In this document: positions 43,457 to 53,463 of the stretch, piece after piece
How the letters are laid out: the number at the start of each line of letters is the position of its first letter
Position numbering within the stretch: the stretch's first letter is position 1
Assembly (NCBI RefSeq): GCF_003226255.1
Contig: NZ_QJST01000001.1
Location: 62,001-126,000 of the forward strand
Direction of reading: 5' to 3'
From: Idiomarina fontislapidosi
GTDB taxonomy: Bacteria; Pseudomonadota; Gammaproteobacteria; Enterobacterales; Alteromonadaceae
Length of the DNA: 64,000 bases
The notes under the pieces: generated by a model
Database searches by the model: none
What the model saw: only the letters and a program-made list of their open reading frames with translations
What the model was told of the DNA's origin: nothing
Translations under genes and position numbers: made by a program

Positions 43457-44524
43457 TTAATCAGGTAACTGACATATATTCGAATCAAACACCACTAAAT
43501 GGTCGAAGTCAACATTTATCCCTACCATTTGACCGGCACTCAATGGCTGATGCGATGGACCTACCGCCAGCACATGTTCGTGGTTGTCTAAGGCGAGCGT
43601 ATATAAGTAGTGTGAACCACGAAAGCCACGACCAACGACTTGCGCTTGCAAGCGGTGAGGTTGATCGGTGGGCACAATCAAGACGTCGTCGGGTCGGACC
43701 AAGAAGGTGACATCGTGATCATCTTGGTCGCACAGTACTTCGTGGTCGATAACGCCTAATGCACTGTGGAGCTGATGTGATTGAATCTGACCGTTAAGTA
43801 ATACACCGCGACCGATAAAGTCGGCTACCAGCTCGTGTTCGGGTTGGTGGTAGAGTTCGTAGGGTGTATTCCATTGCAGTAGCTGTCCAGCATACATAAC
43901 ACCGGCCTTATCAGCCATCGCGAACGCCTCTTGTTGATCGTGGGTGACCAATAAGGCGGTGATGCCTTCCTCTTTTAATAAATTACGTACGTCTTGTGCT
44001 AATAACTCGCGTAACTCCGCATCTAAGCTCGAGAACGGTTCATCTAATAGCATCAACTTAGGTTTCGGTGCCAAGGCGCGGGCGAGGGCAATCCGTTGTT
44101 GCTGTCCACCTGATAGCTCGTGTGGATAGCGGTGCTGATAACCGGCTAGATCGACGCGCTGAAGGAGTTGTTGAACTCGTTGCTTTTGATCGGTTTTTGA
44201 CCATGTATTGATACCAAAGGCGATATTCTCTTCAACGGTTAAATGCGGAAATAACGCAAAATCCTGAAACATCATGCCAATTTGGCGTTGTTCGGTGGGT
44301 ATCTGTGTTTTTACGGAGGCGACTTCTTCGCCATACAGACGAATGGCCCCGCTTGCGACTTCTGAGAAACCTGCAATGGTGCGCAGCAGCGTGGTTTTAC
44401 CACAGCCACTGGGGCCCAATAAACAGCCGATATCGCCCTCATTTAATGAGAAGGACAGTTGCTCAACAATACGCTCTTTGCCTAATTCAATGGACACTGA
44501 ATCAAGTTCTACTAACGGCTTCAT
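43457..44524 (-). CDS. fbpC: Ferric iron ABC transporter ATPase FbpC
   Basis: This 355-residue ATPase has Walker A GPSGCGKTT, signature LSGGQQQRIALARAL, Walker B LMLLDEPFSSLD and switch His in LLVTHDQQEAF. The C-terminal TOBE-like regulatory domain (about 240-350) is longer than in export ATPases, as in FbpC/CysA-type importers. It energises the FbpAB Fe3+ system. The ATG directly follows the permease stop (TAAATG), so the genes are coupled. Confidence 0.9.
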   Translation of the reverse strand: MKPLVELDSVSIELGKERIVEQLSFSLNEGDIGCLLGPSGCGKTTLLRTIAGFSEVASGAIRLYGEEVASVKTQIPTEQRQIGMMFQDFALFPHLTVEENIAFGINTWSKTDQKQRVQQLLQRVDLAGYQHRYPHELSGGQQQRIALARALAPKPKLMLLDEPFSSLDAELRELLAQDVRNLLKEEGITALLVTHDQQEAFAMADKAGVMYAGQLLQWNTPYELYHQPEHELVADFIGRGVLLNGQIQSHQLHSALGVIDHEVLCDQDDHDVTFLVRPDDVLIVPTDQPHRLQAQVVGRGFRGSHYLYTLALDNHEHVLAVGPSHQPLSAGQMVGINVDFDHLVVFDSNICQLPD

Positions 44525-46150
44525 TTAGTCTCCCGTTTTAATCGTTTGTGTACGCAACGCCCGTGACAACATCAGCACCGGGATTAACCCAACTAATACG
44601 ATCATTAACGCTGGTGGTCCGGCATCGGCGAGTCGTTCATCGGATGCCATTTCGAATGCCTTTACCGCCAACGTATTAAAATTAAAAGGTCGTAATACCA
44701 AGGTGGCGGGAAGCTCTTTCATTACATCGACTAATACCAGTATCAATGCCGCAAGAATCGAGCTCTTAAGTAACGGCAGGTGAATACGCGTCATGATGCG
44801 GCGTGAACTCGCACCTAACGTGCGCGCACTGTCATCCATTTGTGGCGTAATTTGCTCTAAGCCGGAGCTGATGGTTTGTAATGAGATAGATAAAAAGCGC
44901 ACGGTATACGCGAATATCAAGGCGACCACGGTACCGCTCAATAACAGCCCAGGATTTACATCAAATACCGACTTACTGAAATCAATAATACGATGGTCAA
45001 GCCATGCCAGTGGAATCAGAATACCGACAGCAATGACGATGCCGGGAATCGCATAACCCAACCCAGCGGTGGTTATTGCAGTACGAATTGCGCGGGTCGG
45101 GTGACGACGGCGACCATAAGCGAGCCACAATGCTAAGGCAACGGTAATGGTTGCGGCGAGTAAGCCCAACCAGAGTGTATTCAGGGTCAGTTGCCAAAAC
45201 GAGGCTTGGGTCCAGATATCGGCGCGTTCAATTGACCACATAAGCAACTGGCTGGCGGGGATAATAAAGCCCAGCAGAATCGGTAACCAACACACTGCGG
45301 AGGCTAACCAAGCGGCTTTACCGCGCAGCGGTTTACGAAAGCTATTGTTTTGACTTCGGCGTTGATAAAACTTGGCTTGTCGACGCGAGTAACGCTCAAT
45401 GAGGATGAGCACAATAACAAACAGCAATAAAATCGAAGCGAGTTGTAAGGCGCCTTGGGCATCGCCCATACCGTACCAGGTGCGGAAGATCCCAGTGGTA
45501 AATACGGTGACGCCAAAATACTCCATGGTGCCGTAGTCGGCGAGCGTTTCCATCAGTGCCAGGGTCACGCCTGTGGCAATGGCAGGTCGCGCCAACGGCA
45601 GTGCTACTCGGAAAAAACTACGAATGGGTCCCGCGCCTAAGGTGCGTGCGCTTTCGAATGCGGCGGTTGACTGCTGCATAAAGGCGGCACGGGTAATGAG
45701 GTAGACGTAGGGGTAGAGTACTAAACTTAAAACAAAAATAGCCCCTTCGATACTCCGTATACTGGGAAACCAGTACTCGCCAATACTGAGGTCAAAGGTA
45801 TCACGCAGTGCTTGCTGTACAGGGCCGGCGTAATCGAGTAGGCCAGTGTAAGTATATGCGGATATGTAGGCGGGCATTGCGAGGGGAAGTAACAGTCCCC
45901 AACTGACCCACCGCCAGCCTGGGAAATCATACTGACTGACACACCACGCCGTGCTGACCCCGAGCAGGGTCACACCTAAACCCACCGATACAAGAAGTAT
46001 CAGTGAATGCGAAATATATTCGGGTATCACCGTTTGCCATAGGTGACTTAAAATATCCCAATTAGGGTTTAACAAAGATAAGGCCACCACGATAAGTGGT
46101 AGCCCTACCAATGCCGCAACGCCGAACAGCACGAGCGGGCCGCGGGTCAT
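44525..46150 (-). CDS. fbpB: Ferric iron ABC transporter permease FbpB
   Basis: This 541-residue double-length permease has about 12 helices in two BPD_transp_1 halves, each with an EAA-type loop (ESARTLGAGPIRSFFRVALP and DSARTLGASSRRIMTRIHLP). This fused architecture is usual for FbpB and ThiP. Its neighbours, an iron-binding protein and an ATPase, indicate Fe3+ import. An AGGAGC ribosome site precedes the ATG at 46150, 27 bases after fbpA. Confidence 0.9.
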   Translation of the reverse strand: MTRGPLVLFGVAALVGLPLIVVALSLLNPNWDILSHLWQTVIPEYISHSLILLVSVGLGVTLLGVSTAWCVSQYDFPGWRWVSWGLLLPLAMPAYISAYTYTGLLDYAGPVQQALRDTFDLSIGEYWFPSIRSIEGAIFVLSLVLYPYVYLITRAAFMQQSTAAFESARTLGAGPIRSFFRVALPLARPAIATGVTLALMETLADYGTMEYFGVTVFTTGIFRTWYGMGDAQGALQLASILLLFVIVLILIERYSRRQAKFYQRRSQNNSFRKPLRGKAAWLASAVCWLPILLGFIIPASQLLMWSIERADIWTQASFWQLTLNTLWLGLLAATITVALALWLAYGRRRHPTRAIRTAITTAGLGYAIPGIVIAVGILIPLAWLDHRIIDFSKSVFDVNPGLLLSGTVVALIFAYTVRFLSISLQTISSGLEQITPQMDDSARTLGASSRRIMTRIHLPLLKSSILAALILVLVDVMKELPATLVLRPFNFNTLAVKAFEMASDERLADAGPPALMIVLVGLIPVLMLSRALRTQTIKTGD

Positions 46151-46177
46151 AGCTGCTCCTTGACTCCTGATGCGGAA

Positions 46178-47212
46178 TTAACGCCAGCCTGCCGAGTTCA
46201 TTAAACGGACGGCTTGGGCGTTATTTTCGCCTAAAATATCCATCGAAATATCGTCTTGTTTGAAGTCACCCCATTGCTCGAGGGTTTCACTCCACTCAAC
46301 GCCTTCGCGTACAGGGTACTCATAATTGGCTTCAGCATACCATTTTTGCGACGCTTCTGAGAGCAGAAATTCGATTAATTGTGTTGCTTCATCGACATGT
46401 TTCGCATGTTTGGTGATACCAATACCCGATACGTTCACGTGGGTACCATTGCCCTCTTGTGCAGGCCAGAAGATCTTAACTTTCTCAGCGGCTTCGCGTT
46501 CCTCTGCTTGGTCGGAGTTCAACATATGGCCAAAATAGTAAGTGTTCGCTACGGCGACATCACACACACCGTAGGCAACCCCTTTGATTTGGTCGCGATC
46601 ACCGCCAACTGGCGTGCGCGCAAAATTCTCGACGAGACCTTGTGCCCAGGTCATCACTTTTTGCTCGCCGTGGTGGTCGAGTAGGGCTGCCACTAACGAC
46701 TGGTTATAAATATTGTTCGACGAACGAATGCATACACGGTCTTGCCATTGTTCATCTGCTAGACTCATGTAATCTTCAAGTTGACTCGGGTCAACGCGCT
46801 CCGGCGAGTAAAAGATTGGGCGCGCGCGCAAGCTCAAGCCCACCCATTGGTCTTCGCTGTCGCGAAAATGAGCAGGCACGGTCTGATGCGCAAACTCCGA
46901 ATCAATGGCTTGGAATACATCGGCGCTTACGGCGCGGTGCAATGCGCCGGCATCGACTGTTAAGAATAAGTCAGCGGGGGTATTTTCACCTTCGGCGGTC
47001 AAACGCGATAACAATGCATCGGAGTTACCGGTTAATAAGTTAACGTCGATGCCTGTTTGCTCGGTAAATTTATCGAGCAGGGGCTTGATCAACGCTTGCT
47101 TCCGCGATGAATAAATATTAACTTCAGCGGCTTGCACAAATGAACCTGCTAGGGTGCTCGCGCCAATTATGGTCGCTATTGCAAGCTTAAGGGGGGTAAT
47201 TTTTATTGCCAT
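46178..47212 (-). CDS. fbpA: Periplasmic Fe3+-binding protein FbpA
   Basis: This 344-residue secreted binding protein has a signal peptide (about residues 1-28, ending VQAAE). Mature features are VNIYSSRKQ at the start and NTYYFGHML, whose adjacent tyrosines are the expected iron ligands, as in class FbpA/FutA proteins. The start is ATG 47212 with AGAGG 7 bases upstream; a TTG two codons earlier is less likely. It is the first gene of fbpABC, and a good Fur-like box lies about 60 bases upstream. Confidence 0.92.
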   Translation of the reverse strand: MAIKITPLKLAIATIIGASTLAGSFVQAAEVNIYSSRKQALIKPLLDKFTEQTGIDVNLLTGNSDALLSRLTAEGENTPADLFLTVDAGALHRAVSADVFQAIDSEFAHQTVPAHFRDSEDQWVGLSLRARPIFYSPERVDPSQLEDYMSLADEQWQDRVCIRSSNNIYNQSLVAALLDHHGEQKVMTWAQGLVENFARTPVGGDRDQIKGVAYGVCDVAVANTYYFGHMLNSDQAEEREAAEKVKIFWPAQEGNGTHVNVSGIGITKHAKHVDEATQLIEFLLSEASQKWYAEANYEYPVREGVEWSETLEQWGDFKQDDISMDILGENNAQAVRLMNSAGWR

Positions 47213-47272
47213 ATTCAAACCTCTTACTGATAATTCGCGTAGGTTACAAGCGTAAGTGTATCAAAATTAAAA

Positions 47273-47291
47273 TTTAATGATAGCCATTCTC
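47273..47291. promoter_or_regulatory. Fur box in front of fbpABC
   Basis: TTTAATGATAGCCATTCTC matches the 19-bp Fur consensus at 14 positions. On the minus strand TGAGAATGGCTATCA fits the 7-1-7 form (12 of 14). It sits 61-79 bases upstream of fbpA and 66 bases before the divergent antiporter gene. Confidence 0.68.
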
Positions 47292-47356
47292 ATTTGAGTG
47301 GCGGTCAATGTCAATTAAAATAACAGAGCTTAAGCTCATACTTTACTGGAGACCCT

Positions 47357-49165
47357 ATGTCTGACTTATCCATGTTAGCGCTTATCGGTGTGCTGTCGAT
47401 TTGCTGCCAATGGTTAGCCTGGCGCATTAAACTGCCGGCGATTCTGCCGTTGCTAGTCTGTGGCCTCTTGGTAGGACCTACGTTAGGTTGGTTGCAACCT
47501 GATCAATTGTTCGACCAACTATTATTCCCTGTGGTTTCGTTGGCTGTTGCGGTCATCCTGTTTGAGGGAAGCTTAACGCTCAAGTTTGATGAAATACGTG
47601 GTCACGGTCGCATGGTAACCAACCTCGTCAGCATCGGTATGGTGGTGACCTGGGTGACTATCAGTGTTGCGACACACTTTATTATGGATTGGCGCTGGGA
47701 GATCGCATCGCTGTTTGGCGCCTTAGTCGTGGTCACTGGGCCAACGGTCATTCAGCCGATGATCCGCTCCATCCGTCCTATCAATAAGCTGGCTAATATT
47801 TTGCGTTGGGAAGGAATTATCATCGACCCATTAGGCGCATTATTGGCGGTCTTAGTGTATGAGTTTATTATCGCCAGCCAAGATGTGGCGATGCTGCATG
47901 CTGTGCAGGCGTTTGCCAAGACTATCGGTATCGGGTTCTTCTTTGGTTGGGCGGCGGCTAAGTTGCTAGGTCTTGCATTGGGCCGCGGATGGTTCCCGCA
48001 CTATTTACAAAACGTTGCCACGTTGACCATTGTACTGGGTGTGTTTGCGCTATCCAATGCGATTCAGCATGAGTCGGGTCTACTGACAGTGACCGTCATG
48101 GGTATGGCAATGGCCAACACCAAAAACCTTAATCTCGATGAAATTTTAGAGTTTAAGGAAACCCTGTCGGTGCTCCTTATTTCGGCGTTATTTATCTTGC
48201 TCGCCGCTCGCCTCGATTTTGCTGACTTTGATGCGTTAGGTGTGCCGTCTATTATCCTACTCGCCGTCATTATGTTCTTGGTGCGTCCACTGAGTGTATG
48301 GTTGTCAGCGATAGGCACTGAGTTGCGCTTTAAAGATAAGTTGTTGCTGTCCTGGATTGCGCCTCGCGGTATCGTAGCAGCCGCCGTTTCTGCGTTGTTT
48401 GCGTTAAAAATGGAGCAATCCGGTTGGACCGATGCGTCGCAGATTGTGCCGCTGGTATTCTTGGTCATCATGATGACGGTTGTATTGCAAAGCTTAACGG
48501 CTAAACCGTTAGCGCGACTGTTAGGCTTGATTGAACCCCCTGCACGGGGCTTTCTTATCTTTGGTGCCAACCAAATGGCTCGGGCGGTGGCGACCGTTTT
48601 AAAAGAGCATGATATTCCTGTACGTCTTGCTGATACCAACTGGGAAAATATTCGCTTAGCACGGATGGATAATTTACCGGTTTATTTTGGTAACCCTGCT
48701 TCAGAGCACGCATCGAATAATATCGATCTCACCGGCATCGGCCGCTTGCTCGTGATGTCGCCTTATAAACAGTTGAATCCGCTGGTTTCTGTTTATTATC
48801 AGGATTGGTTCGGTAGCGCAAAAGTCCACGGACTGAACAGTGGTGAATCAGACTTCCGTGCCAGCCATCAGCTGTCTGAAAACTACAAAAACACGCTGAA
48901 CTTGTTCGGTGATAGCATCACGTACTCGAAATTGGCGAGCCTGCACTTTCAGGGCGCCAAGATGAAGTCGACGCCGATTACTGAGAACTTTGGCTTTGAA
49001 GAGTATCAGCAACAATATGGCGCACGCGCTGTGCCGATGTTTGCACTCGACGATCAGAAGAAAATTCATATCTTCACTACCGAGCGTGAGCTTAAACCTG
49101 CGCCGGGCTGGGTCGTTATCGCGATGATAACACCGGAGAAAAGTACCGATGAGGGTAACGAGTAA
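47357..49165 (+). CDS. Cation/proton antiporter with RCK-like domain
   Basis: This 602-residue membrane protein has about 12 helices (residues 5-395) of the Na+/H+ exchanger (CPA) fold, with EGSLTLKFDEI, the core VVTGPTVIQPMIR region and IIDPLGALLAV containing the acidic ion-binding Asp. A cytoplasmic Rossmann-like TrkA-N/RCK-type domain follows (about 397-530, FLIFGANQMARAVATVL), then a C-terminal domain. It likely exports Na+ or K+ in exchange for protons. The last 17 bases overlap pqiA, suggesting readthrough or coupling. The ion is inferred. Confidence 0.87.
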   Translation: MSDLSMLALIGVLSICCQWLAWRIKLPAILPLLVCGLLVGPTLGWLQPDQLFDQLLFPVVSLAVAVILFEGSLTLKFDEIRGHGRMVTNLVSIGMVVTWVTISVATHFIMDWRWEIASLFGALVVVTGPTVIQPMIRSIRPINKLANILRWEGIIIDPLGALLAVLVYEFIIASQDVAMLHAVQAFAKTIGIGFFFGWAAAKLLGLALGRGWFPHYLQNVATLTIVLGVFALSNAIQHESGLLTVTVMGMAMANTKNLNLDEILEFKETLSVLLISALFILLAARLDFADFDALGVPSIILLAVIMFLVRPLSVWLSAIGTELRFKDKLLLSWIAPRGIVAAAVSALFALKMEQSGWTDASQIVPLVFLVIMMTVVLQSLTAKPLARLLGLIEPPARGFLIFGANQMARAVATVLKEHDIPVRLADTNWENIRLARMDNLPVYFGNPASEHASNNIDLTGIGRLLVMSPYKQLNPLVSVYYQDWFGSAKVHGLNSGESDFRASHQLSENYKNTLNLFGDSITYSKLASLHFQGAKMKSTPITENFGFEEYQQQYGARAVPMFALDDQKKIHIFTTERELKPAPGWVVIAMITPEKSTDEGNE

Positions 49166-50372
49166 CGTCGAAGATGTGCGCGTTTGTCCTGATTGCGACC
49201 AAGTTAACTGGGTCAGCGATCGGGCTTCGAGTCGATGTCAACGTTGTGGTCACTTTCTAGGTGGCCACACACTCAGTGCGAGTCATACGCTCGCGCTCAT
49301 TATTGCTGCGCTTCTATTACTCATACCAGCGACCGAAATGACCTTCGTGAGCTACAGCGTATCGGGTCAAGGGCAACAGATGACACTGCTCGACAGCAGT
49401 CGCAAGTTGCTCGCCTTTCATGAGCAGTGGCTTGCTATCGTTGTATTGCTGTCAGTGGTGGTGTTACCTGCGCTGTTTTTAATGGCATCGGCGGCAGTGT
49501 TACTGTGGCGGCAACGCGCCCGCTCTCGCTTGGGTCGTTGGCTGGTGCGGGCAATTAAATACATTCGTGTGTGGATGATGGCGGATGTATTTCTCATTGG
49601 TGCGTTAATTAGTTTTATTAAATTGGCGGGTTATGCATCGATTGAGTTTGGTTATGGCGTAATGGCGTTTGCAGGCTTCGTAACGCTATTGTTGATTGTC
49701 GTTGAGCGAATGAAACGACACCCGCTGTGGCCGGTTGATGAAAACGCGGTCGAGTACCGACCGATGGTAGGGCAGAGTGCACGAGCACATCAGGTACTCG
49801 GCTGCCCCGTTTGTTACGCTGCGAATGGGTCCGCGCGCACTGAATGCTGGCGCTGCCACGAACCGCTTTGGACCATCCGGTTTCGACGCACTTCGCTCAC
49901 CGTTGCGTTACTGTTGGCTGCGAGCGTAATGCTGATTCCTGCTCAATTATTACCTATCATGGAGACGGTGGCACTCGGGACCACAGAACCTCAGACCATT
50001 ATCGGCGGCGTGTTGACGCTCTGGGAAAGTGGTGATGTGCCCATCGCGATTATCGTCTTTGTTGCCAGCTTGGTCATTCCGATTGCTAAAATTCTGGTTT
50101 TAGCTGTGTTAACCATTTTGGCTCAGCAGGATACTTCAAAGCGGCCGCAAAGCGCGCTATTGTTGTATCGGATAACGGATTGGATTGGCCGCTGGTCGAT
50201 GATCGACATTTTTGTCGTCGCGGTCTTAGTGGCACTGGTACGAAATGGCGCGTTGATGTCGGTCTATCCTGGTCACGCAGCGATCGCTTTCGCCAGTACT
50301 GTGATATTAACGATGTTAGCTGCAATGAGCTTTGACACCCGACAATTTTGGGCAAGGAAACCAACTGAATGA
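49149..50372 (+). CDS. pqiA: PqiA: paraquat-inducible inner-membrane protein
   Basis: This 407-residue protein has two zinc-ribbon-like segments (CPDCDQ...CQRCGH near residue 12, CPVCYA...CWRCHE near 220), each followed by four helices: two PqiA domains. PqiA is the membrane partner of the PqiB MCE needle, thought to move lipids between the inner and outer membrane. It starts inside the antiporter gene's end and its stop overlaps pqiB (ATGA). Gene order pqiA-B-C is the standard one. Confidence 0.92.
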   Translation: MRVTSNVEDVRVCPDCDQVNWVSDRASSRCQRCGHFLGGHTLSASHTLALIIAALLLLIPATEMTFVSYSVSGQGQQMTLLDSSRKLLAFHEQWLAIVVLLSVVVLPALFLMASAAVLLWRQRARSRLGRWLVRAIKYIRVWMMADVFLIGALISFIKLAGYASIEFGYGVMAFAGFVTLLLIVVERMKRHPLWPVDENAVEYRPMVGQSARAHQVLGCPVCYAANGSARTECWRCHEPLWTIRFRRTSLTVALLLAASVMLIPAQLLPIMETVALGTTEPQTIIGGVLTLWESGDVPIAIIVFVASLVIPIAKILVLAVLTILAQQDTSKRPQSALLLYRITDWIGRWSMIDIFVVAVLVALVRNGALMSVYPGHAAIAFASTVILTMLAAMSFDTRQFWARKPTE

Positions 50373-51988
50373 CACACTGGACACGTAAACTCGTCTCGCC
50401 GATTTGGCTTGTACCTATTCTAGCGGCTTTGGTGGCCGGTTGGATGGTATGGCAGGAGCGCGATCAGAGTGGTCCCCAAATTATCGTTGAGATAAAAGAT
50501 GCGGAGGGCTTGCAGGCGGGCAAAACGGCGGTGCGTGTACGTAATGTTGATGTCGGCCAGGTCACGCAGATTAAGTTGTCGAGTAATTTTGAGTCGGCTG
50601 AGCTGCATATCGAAATGAACGCGGACACAGGTGGTATGCTTGTTGAAGATTCGCAGTTTTGGGTGGTGAAGCCGCGCATTGGGCGACGTGGTATTTCAGG
50701 TTTGAACACACTATTGTCGGGAGCCTATGTCCAACTCGAGCCCGGTGAGTCTAAGCAGCCGCGTGACCAATTTACGGCGCTCGAGCAGCCCCCGGTTACG
50801 GATGGTGACACACAAGGCAAGCGCATCGTGTTAAATAGCGATAGTGCGGCGAATATTGTGGTGGGCGATAGCGTTCAGTATCGCGGCGTTACCGTCGGTA
50901 CAGTTGAACAGGTTGATTTCTCGGTTGAAGCCCGAGCGACGACTTATCACGTGTTTATCAAGTCGCCCTATGATGAGTTGTTGACCGAAAATACGCGGTT
51001 TTGGTTACAGCGTGGCGTATCGTTTCGCTGGAAGCCCGATGGTGTGGATGTTTCCGTTGGCTCCGTTGAGTCTTTGCTAGGCGCTGGCATCAGCTTTGGG
51101 GTACCCAATGGCCAGCCAGTCGGTGAGCCGCTGCAAGAGATGGCCGAGTTTAAGCTCTTCGCCAGTCAGGAAGAAGCCGAGCAACAAGGTTACGCGCGCG
51201 GTATCGAATATGTGCTCTTGCTCGATGAATCTGTCGATGGTTTGGTGGCAGGCTCGCCGGTGATGTTCAAAGGCATTCGAGTGGGTACCGTGGTTGAGGT
51301 GCCGTTCCGTTGGCAGCCAGAAGCAGGGCGTGGACAACCGTTGCGATTGATTCCTGTGTTAATTCGTTATGAACCGGATAGATTGGAGGGCTTAGTGGCT
51401 TCCACCGATCTTGAACGTTGGCGCCAATATTTGGGTCGATTCTTTGAGCAAGGCTTACGTGCCTCGATTCGTGCATCCAATATTTTAACCAACACCTTGT
51501 ACGTGGATCTGCGCTTTTATCCCGATGAAGAAGCCATACAACAAGATACCTTTGCGGGTTATCCGGTGATGCCGACGATTGTGAGTAACTTTAGTCGCTT
51601 AGAAGAAAAGCTTAATTCAATCTTGGATACGTTGAATAACTTGCCACTTAACCAAAGTGTTAATCAATTTACCGAGGCGATGGCTTCGACCGATGATACG
51701 GCGGAGCAGATTCAAGCCTTGACTGAACAGGTTAAGAAAATTATTGAACAACCGGGCTGGGAGGCGTTACCGCAGTCGCTTGAACAATCGGTTAACCGAT
51801 TGAATGGCATTCTCGCTGATTTTGAGTCAGGTTCAGCGAATCGCGAGCAACTCGATCGCACATTGCAGAACCTTGAGTCGATGTCGCGTGATCTGAAGCC
51901 ACTGGTAGAAACCTTACGTCGTAAGCCCAATGCGTTACTATTTAATACGGAAGCAGAAGATGATCCAGAGCCTCAAGCTAAAGATTAA
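50369..51988 (+). CDS. pqiB: PqiB: MCE-domain lipid transport protein
   Basis: This 539-residue periplasmic protein is anchored by one helix (about residues 15-32) and has three MCE/MlaD domains (about 40-140, 155-265 and 280-405). A C-terminal helical needle region (about 410-520) is rich in Gln and Leu heptads, as needed to build the hexameric channel. Motifs such as GLQAGKTAVRVRNVDVGQV and GLVAGSPVMFKGIRVGTV mark MCE repeats. Translationally coupled to pqiA. It spans the periplasm for phospholipid transport. Confidence 0.92.
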   Translation: MTHWTRKLVSPIWLVPILAALVAGWMVWQERDQSGPQIIVEIKDAEGLQAGKTAVRVRNVDVGQVTQIKLSSNFESAELHIEMNADTGGMLVEDSQFWVVKPRIGRRGISGLNTLLSGAYVQLEPGESKQPRDQFTALEQPPVTDGDTQGKRIVLNSDSAANIVVGDSVQYRGVTVGTVEQVDFSVEARATTYHVFIKSPYDELLTENTRFWLQRGVSFRWKPDGVDVSVGSVESLLGAGISFGVPNGQPVGEPLQEMAEFKLFASQEEAEQQGYARGIEYVLLLDESVDGLVAGSPVMFKGIRVGTVVEVPFRWQPEAGRGQPLRLIPVLIRYEPDRLEGLVASTDLERWRQYLGRFFEQGLRASIRASNILTNTLYVDLRFYPDEEAIQQDTFAGYPVMPTIVSNFSRLEEKLNSILDTLNNLPLNQSVNQFTEAMASTDDTAEQIQALTEQVKKIIEQPGWEALPQSLEQSVNRLNGILADFESGSANREQLDRTLQNLESMSRDLKPLVETLRRKPNALLFNTEAEDDPEPQAKD

Positions 51989-52496
51989 AGCGGTGTTTAT
52001 TGTCGGCGCTACGTTATCCATGCTCGCTGCCTGCAGTGTGGAGCCTTCGGTTAACGTTAAGCACTATCGCTTGCCGCACTTAAACCAACCAACGCAGGGC
52101 TATTGTGATACTCAAACTCGGCTCGTTTCTATCGATGCGGGCATTGGTCAAGACGGCGTGATGGTGCAGGAAAGTGACTTACTCATGGTTGAAGCGCGCA
52201 ACAACCGTTGGTTGGGTGGCTTAGAGTCGCAGTTGCAAAATAGTTTGCAACGCCAGCTCACCGAGCGTTGTGAGCAGCCGTTACGGGTTACCTTGATGCA
52301 GTTCTACGGCAATACCCAAGGCGAGGCTGTGGTGGCCGGTTTCTGGCGCTATCAACCCGCATCCGAGGCGATGATTGAAGGCGCGTTTGAGCAGCGCGTA
52401 CCACTGAATGACGATGGTTACGACGGCTTAGTGCGTGCATTAGATCGTGCGTGGCTGAATAGTTTAGCCGATATTGAACAAGCAATTAAAAAGTAG
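51960..52496 (+). CDS. pqiC: PqiC: outer-membrane lipoprotein
   Basis: This 178-residue lipoprotein has lipobox LAAC (Cys about residue 25) and the DUF330/ABC-type auxiliary domain. PqiC is held at the outer membrane, where it contacts the PqiB needle. The ATG at 51960 overlaps the pqiB end by 29 bases; an earlier in-frame start would give a poorer signal peptide. Completes the pqiABC operon. Confidence 0.85.
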   Translation: MIQSLKLKIKAVFIVGATLSMLAACSVEPSVNVKHYRLPHLNQPTQGYCDTQTRLVSIDAGIGQDGVMVQESDLLMVEARNNRWLGGLESQLQNSLQRQLTERCEQPLRVTLMQFYGNTQGEAVVAGFWRYQPASEAMIEGAFEQRVPLNDDGYDGLVRALDRAWLNSLADIEQAIKK

Positions 52497-52588
52497 TTAA
52501 AATCAACACGGGTTGAGTTCGAATGCGGCTGAAGTCTTTGGCTGCAATTGCTATACTCCCGCAAGACATATCTTACAGGAGTGTATCT

Positions 52589-53083
52589 GTGCAGCGAGCA
52601 TCGATTCGTTTGGGATTTTTATTAACGGCGTTGAGTGGGCTTTTACTCAGCGCCTGTAGTCCGTCCACTTCATCTTCAGTGACGCATGATAATCCGATTG
52701 CGCAACTCGATTTAGTCCAATTACCCAATGCGGAATGGCGTTTAAGTCGTGCCGTAATTGAAGTCAGTTTCTGCCGCGATCGAACCAATGAAGCCCTGTT
52801 GGCATCATCATCCGAATTAAACGGTTGGCGTCTCACCGGCGATGTCAGCGCATTCCCTCCTTATCGTGAAGAGGGCATCGATGCCCTTAACGAGGTATTA
52901 GGAGAGCAGCCATTCATTCTTTACCAAATCGATGGCTCGGTGAGTGCCTCGCGTTACCGCCTTGCGATGCCGGCATCAAAATCTGCGGGCGCCGTTGCCG
53001 AACAAGTGTTTCCAGCGGTGGCGATTCTGGCGGCATCGGAGCGGGTGTGCTTAAGTGCTGTTGACGAAGGAGCGACCTACTAA
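52589..53083 (+). CDS. Putative lipoprotein upstream of bolA, unknown
   Basis: This 164-residue protein has lipobox LLSAC (Cys about residue 23) after a hydrophobic segment, followed by a Ser/Thr-rich linker and a soluble domain with two conserved-looking Cys (VSFCRD, ERVCLS) that could pair. The start is GTG 52589 with AGGAG upstream; longer readings lack a ribosome site. The stop overlaps the bolA ATG by one base (TAATG), so the two are coupled. I do not recognise the domain. Confidence 0.7.
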   Translation: MQRASIRLGFLLTALSGLLLSACSPSTSSSVTHDNPIAQLDLVQLPNAEWRLSRAVIEVSFCRDRTNEALLASSSELNGWRLTGDVSAFPPYREEGIDALNEVLGEQPFILYQIDGSVSASRYRLAMPASKSAGAVAEQVFPAVAILAASERVCLSAVDEGATY

Positions 53084-53391
53084 TGAGTCAAATTAAGCCG
53101 ATGATAGAAGATGCACTGAACAGTGCATTTCGACCCAAGTTATTGGATGTTAAAGACGAAAGCTACATGCATGCGTCGGGACCCGATGCGCAATCGCATT
53201 TTAAAGTAACCATTGTGAGTGATGAGTTTGAAGGCAAACGGTTAATACAACGTCACCGTTCAGTGAATCGTGTGTTAGCCGATGTGTTGAGTCAGATTCA
53301 TGCTTTGGCGCTACATACTTACACTGAGCAAGAGTGGCAGGCACAGGGGCAAGCGCCCGACTCGCCTCATTGCATGGGCGGTGGTCATTAA
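53083..53391 (+). CDS. bolA: BolA-family protein
   Basis: This 102-residue protein has the BolA fold: YMHASGPDAQSHFKVTIVS, followed by the helix-turn region FEGKRLIQRHRSVNRVL and a C-terminal helix. A conserved His can coordinate an Fe-S cluster with monothiol glutaredoxins, and BolA proteins link iron-sulfur status to stress and morphology. It is longer than the shortest members because of an extension ending in CMGGGH. Coupled to the lipoprotein gene upstream, it precedes fabV. Confidence 0.88.
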   Translation: MSQIKPMIEDALNSAFRPKLLDVKDESYMHASGPDAQSHFKVTIVSDEFEGKRLIQRHRSVNRVLADVLSQIHALALHTYTEQEWQAQGQAPDSPHCMGGGH

Positions 53392-53463
53392 CCTAAGCAG
53401 GTAAGATATGTTATGGGCCCGAGAACCCGTACAATGGCGAAAAATTTAAACTAGGGAAGCACT

